This document shows, piece after piece, positions 54,185 to 63,745 of a stretch of DNA of 64,000 nt. Within the stretch, counting starts at the first letter, position 1. Each line of letters opens with the position of its first letter. The translations under genes and the position numbers were made by a program. The notes below the pieces were generated by a model. That model was not told the DNA's origin and made no database searches. It worked only from the letters and a program-made list of their open reading frames with translations. The DNA is from Gammaproteobacteria bacterium (lineage in GTDB: Bacteria > Pseudomonadota > Gammaproteobacteria > JAUZRS01), in NCBI GenBank assembly GCA_030949385.1, contig JAUZSP010000002.1, positions 1 to 64,000 of the forward strand, in the 5' to 3' direction.

Positions 54185-55378
54185 ATGCTTGAGTTGGCAA
54201 CGGCGCTGGGTGTGAAAGCAAATAAAATGTTACTGCTCGGTTCGGGAGAGCTGGGCAAAGAGGTGGCGATTGAAGCACAGCGCCTCGGTATTGAGGTGAT
54301 TGCTCTGGATCGTTACGCCAATGCACCCGCGATGCAGGTGGCGCATCGTTCTTATGTGGTGTCGATGTTGGATGGGAAGGCGTTACGACAGATCATCGAA
54401 ACAGAACAGCCCGATTACATCGTGCCTGAAATTGAAGCCATTGATACCGAGCTGCTGCTGGAGTTGGAGAACGAAGGATTTAATGTGGTGCCGACGGCGC
54501 GTGCGGCGCGTTTAACGATGGATCGAGAAGGCATTCGTCGTCTGGCCAGTGAAACGCTGGCGCTGCCGACATCTCCTTATTTCTTTGCGGACAGTGAGGC
54601 AGAGTATCGAGCGGCCATTGAGCAGCTTGGTCTGCCCTGCGTGGTGAAGCCGGTGATGAGTTCATCGGGTAAGGGGCAGAGTTTGATTTCGACAGCTGCC
54701 GAGATTGATTCTGCTTGGCAGTACGCGCAGCAAGGCGGACGAACAGGGCCAGGTCGTGTGATTGTCGAAGGGTTTGTTGAATTTGATTATGAAATCACCT
54801 TGTTGACCGTTCGGCATAAAAGCGGTGTCTCGTTTTGCCAGCCCATCGGTCACTTACAACAAGAGGGGGATTACCGTGAATCGTGGCAGCCACAACCCAT
54901 GAGTGACGTTGTGTTAGAAAAATCCAAGTTGATTGCGAAAAAAATCACCGATGAGCTGGGTGGTTGGGGTCTGTTTGGGGTTGAGCTGTTTATTAAGGGT
55001 GATGAGGTGATTTTTAGCGAAGTCTCACCGCGTCCACACGATACGGGTATGGTGACAATGATCTCACAGGATTTGAGCGAGTTTGCTTTGCATGTGCGGG
55101 CTATTTTGGGTCTGCCTATTCCTGCGATTCGTTATTACGGTGCGGCTGCCTCTTGTGTGATCTTGGCTGAAGGTGAAGGGCAATCACCGCGTTTTCACGG
55201 TGTGGCAGAAGCGTTGGCGGAGCCAGATACTCAGATTCGTCTGTTTGCTAAGCCAGAGGTTTCCGGTGTGCGGCGTATGGGGGTGGCTCTGGCATTGGGC
55301 GATGATGTGCAGCAAGCACGAGACAAAGCCCGTGCAGCGTCAGCCAAGGTAAGCGTGAGCTTGGATCAACCGAATTGA
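54185..55378 (+). CDS. purT: Formate-dependent phosphoribosylglycinamide formyltransferase
   Basis: A 397-aa ATP-grasp enzyme that makes formyl-GAR from GAR, formate and ATP in purine synthesis. [20 protein letters not shown] at the N-terminus, [28 protein letters not shown] (ATP-grasp loop), [16 protein letters not shown] and [13 protein letters not shown]. Start: ATG with GAGGTGAG upstream. Divergent from minC, single gene. Confidence 0.96.
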   Translation: MLELATALGVKANKMLLLGSGELGKEVAIEAQRLGIEVIALDRYANAPAMQVAHRSYVVSMLDGKALRQIIETEQPDYIVPEIEAIDTELLLELENEGFNVVPTARAARLTMDREGIRRLASETLALPTSPYFFADSEAEYRAAIEQLGLPCVVKPVMSSSGKGQSLISTAAEIDSAWQYAQQGGRTGPGRVIVEGFVEFDYEITLLTVRHKSGVSFCQPIGHLQQEGDYRESWQPQPMSDVVLEKSKLIAKKITDELGGWGLFGVELFIKGDEVIFSEVSPRPHDTGMVTMISQDLSEFALHVRAILGLPIPAIRYYGAAASCVILAEGEGQSPRFHGVAEALAEPDTQIRLFAKPEVSGVRRMGVALALGDDVQQARDKARAASAKVSVSLDQPN

Positions 55379-55448
55379 TTGTCATTGACCCTGTGCAGGG
55401 GCTTTGCCATAGTGGAACATCGTCGTTTATGAAGAAAAGGATTGGGTT

Positions 55449-55796
55449 ATGAAATCATCTTTATTAGCGGGTTTATTGCTCATGGCTGTGATGCAACCGT
55501 TGGCGGCGGAATACGCGCCTAAAACGTGGAGCCAAGACATTAAAAATTTGAATCGTCTGCACAATCCGGTCTTGTTGGATATTCCGGTGATGAATTACAC
55601 CGGCATCAATTACTACACGATGAAATATTGGCCCAAAGGCACCATCGGATTGTTGCAGCCGTTAAACAGCGTGGGCTTTGATCAAATTGAACCCGCCGCA
55701 GGCGCAGCGGAATCAAGAGAGGTCAGAGGGCTGAGCCTCTACAGAGTGATGAATAATATGGGCCTGTCTCAAAGCGTGCTGGAAGAGCGACCTTAA
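55449..55796 (+). CDS. Small exported protein of unknown function
   Basis: A 115-aa protein with a signal peptide (MKSSLLAGLLLMAVMQPLAA, cut after LAA). The mature part has no cysteines and no recognised domain (WSQDIKNLNRLHNPVLLDIP, GINYYTMKYWPKGTIGLL). It is convergent with the outer-membrane protein gene, overlapping it by 4 bp. Confidence 0.6.
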   Translation: MKSSLLAGLLLMAVMQPLAAEYAPKTWSQDIKNLNRLHNPVLLDIPVMNYTGINYYTMKYWPKGTIGLLQPLNSVGFDQIEPAAGAAESREVRGLSLYRVMNNMGLSQSVLEERP

Positions 55797-57220
55797 AAAC
55801 TCTGTTTTAACTCCAAAAAGAGACGGTCGTTGTCGGCAATTTGGCTGAAAGGAAATTGCTCACCTGCTTGGTAGGTAACAATTCCGCCAGTGAGCAGCAG
55901 CGCATCTTTAAGTTCATATTGAGCAGAGAACCGACTGAAACCGCCGTCGTTGCCCTCAGCACCAAACAACGAAACCAGCGCGGTAAGACGCAGCTGCTGG
56001 TGAAGAAAATCCCCCACATAACGCACGGCTGTCTGCCAGTTGTCTTGCAGAACGCCGCTGTTTTGCAGTGCCAATTGATAATCGGGGGTGTGGCGATTGA
56101 GCAGCTCCAGTGACAATTGGGTGTCGCTGAAACCGGCGTAGTCCAGTCCTAACAACGTATCAACGCGACTCTGCGGCTGAGTCGGCAAGCTGCTGTAACG
56201 CAGCTCATCCAGATAGGCGATTTCTGCTTTAAACAACCAACTGCCAGAGGCGATGTTAAAGGCGCTGCCGAGCATCTTGATGCGTTGATGTTGCTGAATC
56301 GGTTGGCCATTGACGACGTTCAGATAAGGGGTGTCATCATACACATCGGCAGCGTAAAGAGAGAGATCCCAGCCATTGAAGATGCCGTTCAGCGCCAGTG
56401 CCGTTTCGCTGTTGGCGAGGCTGCTGTCGGGCAGCTGTTCTGCGGGAGCCAAACGGGGCAGTGGGTAAAAATCACTGCCGAAACTGGGGTTTTTATTAAA
56501 GCGGATCTCAGGGATCAGCATCGCGCTCAGACTCCAGTCGCCGAAATAATAATCCAACTTGGCCATCGCCAGTGGCAGACGCAGATCTTCAATATCCACC
56601 ATGCCGGGTTCACGGTTGTCGATGGGGTTGATTAAATCTGTGACCCGAATGCTGTCGGACTTGCCCCACACCACCACTTGACGACCGATTTTGAGATCCA
56701 GATTTTCGCTCAGTGAACCCTGTAAGTAGGTTTCGCCCAGCTCGATCTCGCTCTCCATGTCGTCCAACAGCGTCTGTTGGTACTGTTCGCTGCCGTTGAT
56801 TTGGTAACTGGCATCGTAAAAGGCGTAGCCACTGAGGCGACTTTTCCAGTTACCGAAGTTGTAGTCGTGTTGCAGATTCATTTTGGCGCGCAGGCGTGAG
56901 AGGCCTCGGTAGTCTGTTGCGCCCGCTGCGGGGGCAGCGTGGGCGTAGTTGTCACTGGCAGAGAGAGAAACAGAGCCGCTGAATGAGCTGGCGGAGACCT
57001 CTTCCACAGCGGTGCTGCTGATGTTGGCATCGCCTTCAGTGTTATCAAAACCGCTCAACAGATCATCCAGAGCCGGATTTCGGTTCTGACTTGCTTCATC
57101 TGCGGGCGTTTCGAAGCCTTGCAGCAGTTGATCCAGATCGGCTTCGCTGTTTTCAGCAGCCTTGATGGCAGAGCTTAATAAGAGTCCAGTCACGAGGGCA
57201 CTAAATAAGGCAGCTCTCAT
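55793..57220 (-). CDS. DUF1302-type outer-membrane beta-barrel protein
   Basis: A 475-aa protein with a signal peptide (to about residue 21), an acidic N-terminal segment with two LL(Q/S)GF-type repeats, then a long run of amphipathic beta strands ending in the outer-membrane C-terminal Phe (ELKQSF). DIEDLRLPLAMAKLDY and GRQVVVWGKSDSIRVTDLINP are typical of DUF1302 proteins. It follows the LolA-like gene by 2 bp. In related bacteria such barrels are co-encoded with a LolA-like protein and an RND transporter, probably forming a lipid or hydrophobic-substrate export route. Confidence 0.85.
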   Translation of the reverse strand: MRAALFSALVTGLLLSSAIKAAENSEADLDQLLQGFETPADEASQNRNPALDDLLSGFDNTEGDANISSTAVEEVSASSFSGSVSLSASDNYAHAAPAAGATDYRGLSRLRAKMNLQHDYNFGNWKSRLSGYAFYDASYQINGSEQYQQTLLDDMESEIELGETYLQGSLSENLDLKIGRQVVVWGKSDSIRVTDLINPIDNREPGMVDIEDLRLPLAMAKLDYYFGDWSLSAMLIPEIRFNKNPSFGSDFYPLPRLAPAEQLPDSSLANSETALALNGIFNGWDLSLYAADVYDDTPYLNVVNGQPIQQHQRIKMLGSAFNIASGSWLFKAEIAYLDELRYSSLPTQPQSRVDTLLGLDYAGFSDTQLSLELLNRHTPDYQLALQNSGVLQDNWQTAVRYVGDFLHQQLRLTALVSLFGAEGNDGGFSRFSAQYELKDALLLTGGIVTYQAGEQFPFSQIADNDRLFLELKQSF

Positions 57221-57222
57221 AT

Positions 57223-58041
57223 TTAGAGTCCTTTCTCAATGCCACGCAGGCTGAAGGTGGTTTTATCCAGTTTTTGGTTGTAACGCACATTACTGAACTT
57301 GAGGATGGTTTTGTGCAAGGTGGATTTGCCCTCTTTGCTGGTCATGCTCATCTCGGTGGCAGTCCAAATGCCGTCGATCTGTTGCAGTTTTTTGATGTCC
57401 AAATACTTCATCCGCTTGCCTTTATTGACCCAGTGCAGCGCACGCACGCCAACAAAGTTGTCTTGGCGAACAAAAATAATGGATTTTTTATAGCCGCTCT
57501 CTTCAATCTCTTTTTTGGTCTGTGGAATCGCTTCAATGACCCAGGTTTTATCTCCTCGTACCTTGGCTTCTTTGAGGATTTTATAGGTGTAGGCCGCCAA
57601 ATTTTTATCGCTCATATCGGAGTAGTTGAAGTCCGATCCCATAAAGCTGCCACTTTTATCACTGGAGGCGATGCGTTTGCTTTTGCGCAGCGCGGGTAGG
57701 TAGAGCCACTGATCGTCGTCTTTTTCTGTGTCGTCGTAGTCGTAAGTTAAAAAGGCGGTGTTTTTGACCGAAGCGGGGGTGAGGAAAAATAGGCTGGTCT
57801 GTTTGTCTTCGCCTTGGTATTTAGAATAGCGGCGAATTTTCCGGCTGCGCTGGTGGCCCTTTTTGTCAATTAGGATCATCTCCATATCGGAAATGCCGTG
57901 ATCACCTGTGTCACGATCTTGTACTTTTTGCATGATTTCACGAGCGGTTAATTCGGCGGCGTTGGCGCTGCTGGGCAACAGGCCGATGAGCAGAGCGAGT
58001 GCGGCTAGGCTGGTGTAGAGGGAGTGTGTTTTGATTTTCAT
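57223..58041 (-). CDS. Outer-membrane lipoprotein-sorting (LolA-like) periplasmic protein
   Basis: A 272-aa exported protein with a signal peptide (to about residue 28, SANA) and a LolA/LolB-like fold of the DUF-type associated with MMPL/RND transporters: AREIMQKVQDRDTGDHG, MEMILIDKKGHQRSRKIR, FLTPASVKNTAFLTYDYDD, IASSDKSGSFMGSDFNYSDM. It probably carries hydrophobic ligands between the RND pump and the barrel. It is divergent from the RND gene, with a palindrome in between. Confidence 0.85.
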   Translation of the reverse strand: MKIKTHSLYTSLAALALLIGLLPSSANAAELTAREIMQKVQDRDTGDHGISDMEMILIDKKGHQRSRKIRRYSKYQGEDKQTSLFFLTPASVKNTAFLTYDYDDTEKDDDQWLYLPALRKSKRIASSDKSGSFMGSDFNYSDMSDKNLAAYTYKILKEAKVRGDKTWVIEAIPQTKKEIEESGYKKSIIFVRQDNFVGVRALHWVNKGKRMKYLDIKKLQQIDGIWTATEMSMTSKEGKSTLHKTILKFSNVRYNQKLDKTTFSLRGIEKGL

Positions 58042-58071
58042 GGCGATGACCTCGGTAAATTCTGATTGTAT

Positions 58072-58091
58072 TTAACTAACTGGTTGGTTAA
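58072..58091. promoter_or_regulatory. TetR-type operator palindrome between the LolA-like and RND genes
   Basis: TTAACTAACTGGTTGGTTAA is an almost perfect 20-bp palindrome (two mismatched pairs). It lies 31 bp upstream of the LolA-like start and about 107 bp before the RND start. The AAC..GTT symmetry is typical of TetR-family operators; a tetR gene is not in the window. Confidence 0.6.
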
Positions 58092-58197
58092 AGTGTGACC
58101 CAAGTATCCAAAGGATCGTTGCTGCTGTCAAGTTTTGTTTCTTTTGGTGTGATGAATATGGCTTATTAAGCACGAACAGCGTGTGGGAGAAAAGAGT

Positions 58198-60600
58198 ATG
58201 GAACAGGTGCGTCACAAAATAGAGTTGGCCTTTGGTCGCTTGGGCTATCGTATTTTTCAGAATCGAGTGCTGTTTTTAGTACCGATGGTGGTTTTGTTAG
58301 CGCTGCTGATTTCCGGCTTGCCTAAACTGAGCATTGATACCTCTACCGAGGGATTTTTGCATAAGAGTGATCCAGCACGGGTGAGTTACAACCGGTTTCG
58401 AGATCAGTTTGGTCGTGATGAGAAGATGGTGGTGGCGGTTAAGGTAAAGGATCTGTTTCAGCGCCAGACACTGGAGAAGCTGCGGGATCTGCATTACGAG
58501 CTTGAGCAAGAGGTGCCGTATCTAAAAGAGATCACCAGTCTGATTAACGCCCGTAACACCACCGGTGATGCCGACAGTTTGATTGTGGAGGATCTGTTTG
58601 TTAACTGGCCAGAGAGTGAGGCTGATTTGGCGCAGATTAAACAGAGGGCGTTGAGCAATCCGCTGTTGAAAAATTTGGTTCTCAACGAAGCTGGGACGTT
58701 TACTGCGATGGTGTTGGAGTCCAATACTTACGCAGAAGAGGAAGACAGTGAAGCGGATCTGATGGCAGGTTTTGATGATGCGCCTGTGAGCCGTAGCGAT
58801 GCGCCGCAAGCCTATTTGACGGACGAAGAGAACAGCCGCATGGTGCAGGCGGTTGAGGCCATTGTGGCGAAATATCAATCCGCTGATTTTGTTATTTACA
58901 CTGCCGGTTCACCGAATGTGACCGATGCATTGAAGCGTTCCATGACCAGCGATATGGCTAAATTTATCGGTTTGGTGATTTTGACCATCATTTTCTTTTT
59001 AGCTGTGCTGTTTCGTCGTGCTTCAGGTGTTTTGTTGCCGTTGTTGGTGGTGATTTTATCGGTGATGAGCACAATGGGGTTGATGTCACACGCCGGTGCG
59101 CCGATTCAGACGCTGACCCAGATCATCCCTTCTTTGCTGCTGGCGGTGGGAGTGGGTGCGTCGATTCATATTTTGACCATTTTTTATCGTTATTACGATC
59201 AAGATGATAATAATAAGGCGGATGCAATTGCCCATACGCTGGAGCATTCGGGCTTGGCGGTGATGATGACCTCCTTGACCACGGCGGCAGGGTTGGCTTC
59301 GTTCTCTTTTTCCAGCGTGGCTCCGGTGGCCAATTTGGGTATTTTTGCCAGTTTGGGCGTGTTGTTGATTTTTCTCTACACCACGGTGCTGTTGCCTCTG
59401 CTGTTGAGTCTGTTGCCGATTAAATCCAAACAACAGCAGGCGCATGAACATCATGACCTGACCCAGAAATTCTTGCTGTGGGTGGCGCATTTTTCGGTGC
59501 ATCACCGTGGTAAGGTGATTTTGGTTAGCATGATTTTTATGATCTTAACCCTCTTTTCTGCGTCTCAATTGCGTTATTCACACAACCCGTTAAATTGGTT
59601 CCCAGAGCAGCATTCGGTGCGGGTGGCAACAGAAGTCATTGATCGGGAGATGCAGGGTTCGATTACGGTGGAGATGGTGATCGACACTGAAAAAGAGAAC
59701 GGTCTCTATGATCTGTCGGTGTTAAAACGTTTGGAGAGTTTGTCAGCGTACGCCGAGCAAATTAAAACCGACGACTATTTCGTCGGAAAAGTGGTCTCTC
59801 TGGTGGATGTAATCAAAGAGATTCATCAGGCTCTAAATGAAAATCGGCCTGATTTTTATCGGTTGCCAGAAGATGCAGATCTGATTGCACAGGAAATTTT
59901 GCTGTTTGAGAACAGCGGCAGTGATGATTTGGAAACTTTGGTGGATTCTGGTTTTAGTCAAGCACGGATGACGATTAAGGTGCCGTGGGTGGATGCCATT
60001 GCTTATTTGAGCCTGTTGCAAGATTTGGAGGATAAATCCGCTGAACTGTTTGCGGGTAAAGCAACGGTCACCATTACCGGCATGATTCCGTTGTTGGCGC
60101 AAACCATTACCGCTGCTATTTTTAGCTCAGGGGTCAGTTATTTGTTGGCGTTTGTGGTTATTACCGTGATGATGATTTTAATGTTGGGCAGTTTTAAATT
60201 GGGTCTGATCAGCATGTTGCCCAATCTGTTTCCGATTTTTACCGTGATGGCGGTGATGGTGGTGTTTAATATTCCCTTGGATCTATTCACGATGTTAATC
60301 GGTTCGATTGTGATCGGTATGGCGGTGGATGACACCGTGCATTTTATGCACAATTTTAAACGCTATTATGATAAATCCGGTGACGCAGAAGAGGCGGTGC
60401 GTTTGACTTTGGTCAGTACGGGGCGGGCGATGTTGGTGACATCCATTGTGCTCAGTGTTGGTTTTTTTGTTTATGTTTTTGCCAGTATGAACAATTTAAT
60501 TGGGTTTGGTATTTTGACCAGCATCGCCATTATTATGGCTCTGTTGGCGGATTTTTTCCTTGCGCCTGCCCTGATGGCGTGGTTGTATCGGAAAAAATAA
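58198..60600 (+). CDS. RND/MMPL-superfamily transporter
   Basis: An 800-aa inner-membrane protein with two repeats of the RND-type core: an N-terminal helix (about 25-45), a large periplasmic loop, a bundle of five to six helices (VILTIIFFLAVLFRRASGVLL), a second loop and a second bundle (FVVITVMMILMLGSFKLGLI). The proton-relay region has GMAVDDTVHFMHNF. Like HpnN-type exporters it is thought to move lipids or other hydrophobic molecules. The ATG at 58198 has GAGAAAAGAG upstream. It is divergent from the LolA-like gene and in line with nnrS. Confidence 0.88.
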   Translation: MEQVRHKIELAFGRLGYRIFQNRVLFLVPMVVLLALLISGLPKLSIDTSTEGFLHKSDPARVSYNRFRDQFGRDEKMVVAVKVKDLFQRQTLEKLRDLHYELEQEVPYLKEITSLINARNTTGDADSLIVEDLFVNWPESEADLAQIKQRALSNPLLKNLVLNEAGTFTAMVLESNTYAEEEDSEADLMAGFDDAPVSRSDAPQAYLTDEENSRMVQAVEAIVAKYQSADFVIYTAGSPNVTDALKRSMTSDMAKFIGLVILTIIFFLAVLFRRASGVLLPLLVVILSVMSTMGLMSHAGAPIQTLTQIIPSLLLAVGVGASIHILTIFYRYYDQDDNNKADAIAHTLEHSGLAVMMTSLTTAAGLASFSFSSVAPVANLGIFASLGVLLIFLYTTVLLPLLLSLLPIKSKQQQAHEHHDLTQKFLLWVAHFSVHHRGKVILVSMIFMILTLFSASQLRYSHNPLNWFPEQHSVRVATEVIDREMQGSITVEMVIDTEKENGLYDLSVLKRLESLSAYAEQIKTDDYFVGKVVSLVDVIKEIHQALNENRPDFYRLPEDADLIAQEILLFENSGSDDLETLVDSGFSQARMTIKVPWVDAIAYLSLLQDLEDKSAELFAGKATVTITGMIPLLAQTITAAIFSSGVSYLLAFVVITVMMILMLGSFKLGLISMLPNLFPIFTVMAVMVVFNIPLDLFTMLIGSIVIGMAVDDTVHFMHNFKRYYDKSGDAEEAVRLTLVSTGRAMLVTSIVLSVGFFVYVFASMNNLIGFGILTSIAIIMALLADFFLAPALMAWLYRKK

Positions 60601-60620
60601 GTGGCTAAAAGGAGTAAGTT

Positions 60621-61865
60621 GTGAAGCCTAATTTGCTTAATATTGAGTCGGCTCAGCAGGAGCCACCACCTCGGTTTGCCCTGTTTCAGTTGGGGTTTCG
60701 CCCCTTCTTTCTCGGTGCCGGTTTGGTGACGGCCAGCTTGGTGGCGCTGTGGCTTCATCTCTATTTTTCGGGGGTGGCTATCAGTAGCCATTACAGCAAT
60801 CTTCAGTGGCACAGTCATGAGATGGTATTTGGTTTTGCGGTGGCGATTATGGCCGGTTTTTTACTCACCGCAGTAAAAAATTGGACAGGAATTGCGACCA
60901 CCACGAGTCGCAGTTTAAGGTTGCTGGTGACGCTCTGGTTGGCCGGTCGGCTGTTGGTTTACTTGCCGATGCCAGCGTTGATTTTGGTGGCGGTTGATCT
61001 GCTCTTCTTGCCGCTGTTGGCTTGGTTTCTTTGGCGGCCTTTGTGGAAAGCCAAACAGAAGCACAACTTTTTTATGCCGGTGATGTTGTTGGTGATGGGC
61101 GGTTTAAACACGTTGTTTCACCTAAACATTCTTGGGGTTTTTAATGGGCTTTCCACTACTGAGTTGGTGAACATTGCCATCTGGTTAATCATGTTGCTGA
61201 TGTTGCTGATGGTGCTGATGGTGCTGATGGTGCTGATGGTGCTGATGGTGGTGATGGTGGTGATGAGTGGCCGAGTTATTCCTCTGTTTATTGAGAATGG
61301 CTTAGGTGTTCAGTGTCGAAAATGGCTTTGGTTGGAACTGCTTTGCATTGCTGGGGTGATCTCAATGGCTCTGCTGGAAACTCTGTTGGCTAATCCGGTG
61401 TGGTTGGCGGCAACAGCAATGGTGGTGGCAACACTGCATGCTATTCGGCTTTCGGGCTGGTGGCATAACGCCGCTTTTTCGGTGCCATTGTTGTGGGTTT
61501 TGCAGTTGGGTTATCTCTGGTTGATTGTGGGTTTCTTTTTTAAGGCGTTGGTGGCTCTGAATGTGTTAATGCCGCTGTTTGCTGTTCACGCTTTGGTAAT
61601 GGGAGGGCTGGGGGTGATTGGCTTGGGCATGATGGCACGAGTGGCCTTGGGGCATACAGGACGTGCTTTGCAGAGTGCCCCTTTGATGAGCTGGGCGTTT
61701 ATTGCGGTTAATTTGGCGGTCTTGATGAGGGCGGTTGTGGCTCCTCTGTTTATCGAAAACTATTCCACTTGGATTGTTTTATCCGGTAGTTTCTGGGTGC
61801 TGGGCTTTACCCTATTTCTGTGGGTTTATCTGCCTATATTGATTCAATACTTCGGACAGTTTTAA
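60621..61865 (+). CDS. nnrS: NnrS family haem-copper membrane protein, 3' end replaced by an IS
   Basis: A 414-aa, twelve-helix membrane protein of the NnrS family, linked to nitric oxide/nitrosative stress (FALFQLGFRPFFLGAG, WHSHEMVFGFAVAIMAGFLLTAVKNWTG in part). Start: GTG with AAGGAG upstream, 20 bp after the RND stop. The last residues (QYFGQF and stop) are encoded by the left inverted repeat of the adjacent IS4 element. Removing the IS with one target copy restores a family-like ending IRSRVDGKLG (63169-63198). A nine-base repeat encodes part of a membrane helix. The protein may still function. Confidence 0.9.
   Translation: MKPNLLNIESAQQEPPPRFALFQLGFRPFFLGAGLVTASLVALWLHLYFSGVAISSHYSNLQWHSHEMVFGFAVAIMAGFLLTAVKNWTGIATTTSRSLRLLVTLWLAGRLLVYLPMPALILVAVDLLFLPLLAWFLWRPLWKAKQKHNFFMPVMLLVMGGLNTLFHLNILGVFNGLSTTELVNIAIWLIMLLMLLMVLMVLMVLMVLMVVMVVMSGRVIPLFIENGLGVQCRKWLWLELLCIAGVISMALLETLLANPVWLAATAMVVATLHAIRLSGWWHNAAFSVPLLWVLQLGYLWLIVGFFFKALVALNVLMPLFAVHALVMGGLGVIGLGMMARVALGHTGRALQSAPLMSWAFIAVNLAVLMRAVVAPLFIENYSTWIVLSGSFWVLGFTLFLWVYLPILIQYFGQF
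61191..61262. repeat. Eight tandem 9-bp repeats inside nnrS
   Basis: Units of the form ATG(T/G)TGCTG and ATGGTGGTG encode Met-Leu/Val-Leu/Val triplets in a membrane helix. Unit loss or gain keeps the frame but changes helix length. Confidence 0.9.
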
Positions 61866-63162
61866 ACCTGAATAGCCCCATACTCACTCAGCTCATGGTA
61901 AACCGCCTCGACTTTTTGACAAGATCTCTCCAAACCTAACTTGTCAAAAAGTATTTTCATCAAATATTGATTGAATTTCTTGCGTCGCCACGAGGCAATC
62001 GAAATCACCGAAGGCTCAGGGTTGTTTTTGTCCTTACGGTCTTCCAGCTTCAATAAATTCAGTGCGGTGAACGAGGCATTAATATGAGTTTGAATGGCCT
62101 CTGGGCAACGCGCTTGGCAATCCATTAAACCCGTATGTTGCTTGGCTTCACGAAACAAAAATTCAATCTGAAAACGAGCGGTGTAATATTCGACAATCTT
62201 TTCTGGAGCCAACTCCGAATCCGTAGAAAACAGCAGAGCCGAACGGACTTTTGTCTTCTGCTCCCATCGCAGCAGCACCACACGGATTTTCCGTTTGAAA
62301 CAACACGAGTGAACCACGGCGCTGTAAATCGATACCCCCTTATCCATTACGCCACACGCATCAAAACGGGACAGCTCCGTTTGGAAATTGACTTTACCAT
62401 CGTACGTTTTAGGACGTCCTTTGCCACCGTATTCGCCCTCAAAATACCAGCTTAGGTTGGCATCTGAACGCAGCTTTCCAATCAGGTGTAAGTCATCTGA
62501 ACAGACCGCATCGACAAACTTCACCTTGCTGTAGTAGGCGTCTGCGGTAAGGTAGCGAATGCCTTGCGCTTGAAGATCACAGGCAAGGTCACAAACCTGT
62601 TTCGCGTAGCAGTCCACTCGGCTCTCACCCTCTTTCTGTTCCGAGTCCAACGTTTGGCGAGCCTCCAGCGCGTAAGCGGTTCGACTTTGAAGATCAATTC
62701 GGCAAACCAACGACAACTCCAATCCCACCATGGCTTGCCCCAAAGCGCCGTTGTAAAACCAACCCAACCCTGCTGTTTTCTGACCACTTTTTTTCATAAA
62801 GCTGGCATCAATGGCGGCAATTTGATCGTGCTTTTGTGGCAGCTCTTTTTGAAGTAGGCGTCTGTTGAATTGTGCAAAATCAAATGAACGTCGAAACCAA
62901 CGCGACAGACGTTTTTCATGCAACGAACTGTAACGACTCAAATTACGAAAAGTGGCTTTCCCTTGAAAAACCATCAATGCGGAAAACAGAGCTGAGAGAA
63001 AAAGACGTTGTGGTTTTTTAACACTGGACATGGAGAGTAAAACCGATTCTACTATGGATTCCACGGGCGGCCTTCTTTGATTGTCGTTTTTTGAGAACTC
63101 TATTTTCTCAGAATCCGCCTGTGGTTCCTATCTTTTTCTCTCTAAAACTGTCCGAAGTATTG
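61845..63162. mobile_element. IS4-family insertion sequence, complete
   Basis: A 1318-bp element with perfect 20-bp terminal inverted repeats: CAATACTTCGGACAGTTTTA at the left (61845-61864) and its complement at the right (63143-63162). It is flanked by 6-bp direct repeats TTGATT (61839-61844 and 63163-63168). It carries one transposase gene on the minus strand. It sits in the 3' end of nnrS. Perfect ends and an intact transposase suggest recent movement. Confidence 0.93.
61862..63064 (-). CDS. IS4-family DDE transposase
   Basis: A 400-aa transposase. DDE residues are seen in IAAIDASFMKKSG (first Asp), YLTADAYYSK (second Asp) and YYTARFQIEFLFREAKQ. The last matches the IS4 signature Y-x2-R-x3-E-x6-K. 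The N-terminal region (FLSALFSALMVFQGKATFRNLSRYSSLHEKRLSRWFRR, in part) is the DNA-binding part. The length and all catalytic residues are intact. Confidence 0.95.
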   Translation of the reverse strand: MESIVESVLLSMSSVKKPQRLFLSALFSALMVFQGKATFRNLSRYSSLHEKRLSRWFRRSFDFAQFNRRLLQKELPQKHDQIAAIDASFMKKSGQKTAGLGWFYNGALGQAMVGLELSLVCRIDLQSRTAYALEARQTLDSEQKEGESRVDCYAKQVCDLACDLQAQGIRYLTADAYYSKVKFVDAVCSDDLHLIGKLRSDANLSWYFEGEYGGKGRPKTYDGKVNFQTELSRFDACGVMDKGVSIYSAVVHSCCFKRKIRVVLLRWEQKTKVRSALLFSTDSELAPEKIVEYYTARFQIEFLFREAKQHTGLMDCQARCPEAIQTHINASFTALNLLKLEDRKDKNNPEPSVISIASWRRKKFNQYLMKILFDKLGLERSCQKVEAVYHELSEYGAIQV

Positions 63163-63168
63163 TTGATT

Positions 63169-63198
63169 CGTTCACGAGTGGATGGCAAGTTGGGCTAA
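63169..63198 (+). pseudogene. Detached 3' end of nnrS
   Basis: Directly after the right target copy, CGT TCA CGA GTG GAT GGC and so on reads R-S-R-V-D-G-K-L-G-stop, in frame with the nnrS codons before the IS (ATA TTG ATT). NnrS proteins usually end in a similar R-x-DGRxG tail. Confidence 0.85.
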
Positions 63199-63228
63199 GG
63201 TCTATTTTTTACGATTTGGAGTAACGAA

Positions 63229-63711
63229 ATGTTGAGACGTTTTCGCAGAGTATCTGTTTTTTTGGTGATTTTTTTTACGCTGGGTGTGAGTTCTTCGGTT
63301 TTGGCTGAGAGTTTACAACCGGCTTCACTGGAGGATCAGTGGGGTAAAAAGCAGACGCTGAGTTATGTGGACGGTTGGTTTATTTTGGCAGCGGATAAAA
63401 CCAGAGGTGAGTGGGTGAAGGAGAGCCTGTTGGCACTGAAGGTGACGGATTTGACCAAGCATAAATTGGTTTATGTTGCTGATCTCTCCAGTATTCCCAG
63501 TTTTATGCTGAGCTTTGTTGGTTTGCCTATTTTAAAAGAGTTGCCGTTTAAGGTTTTATTGGATCGAGAGGGTGAAGTCAGTAAAACATGGCCTCGAAAA
63601 GAAGATAAGATAACGGTTTTTTTGAGTCAGAAGGGTGAGGTTAAAGAAGTACGATTTTTTGACTCTCAAGAGAGTTTGGAGGGTTTTTTGAGATCGAATA
63701 TTTTAATTTAA
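63229..63711 (+). CDS. Exported thioredoxin-like hypothetical protein
   Basis: A 160-aa protein with a signal peptide (residues 1-26, SVLA). The mature part has a thioredoxin-fold feel (ASLEDQWGKKQTL, VYVADLSSIPSFMLSF, FKVLLDREGEVSKTWP, ITVFLSQKGEV) but no CxxC. It has no recognised name. It lies 30 bp downstream of the nnrS remnant on the same strand and is convergent with trpC. Confidence 0.6.
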   Translation: MLRRFRRVSVFLVIFFTLGVSSSVLAESLQPASLEDQWGKKQTLSYVDGWFILAADKTRGEWVKESLLALKVTDLTKHKLVYVADLSSIPSFMLSFVGLPILKELPFKVLLDREGEVSKTWPRKEDKITVFLSQKGEVKEVRFFDSQESLEGFLRSNILI

Positions 63712-63745
63712 GCCCCTTCATAGATGGAGGAGCCGATTTTTTTGG

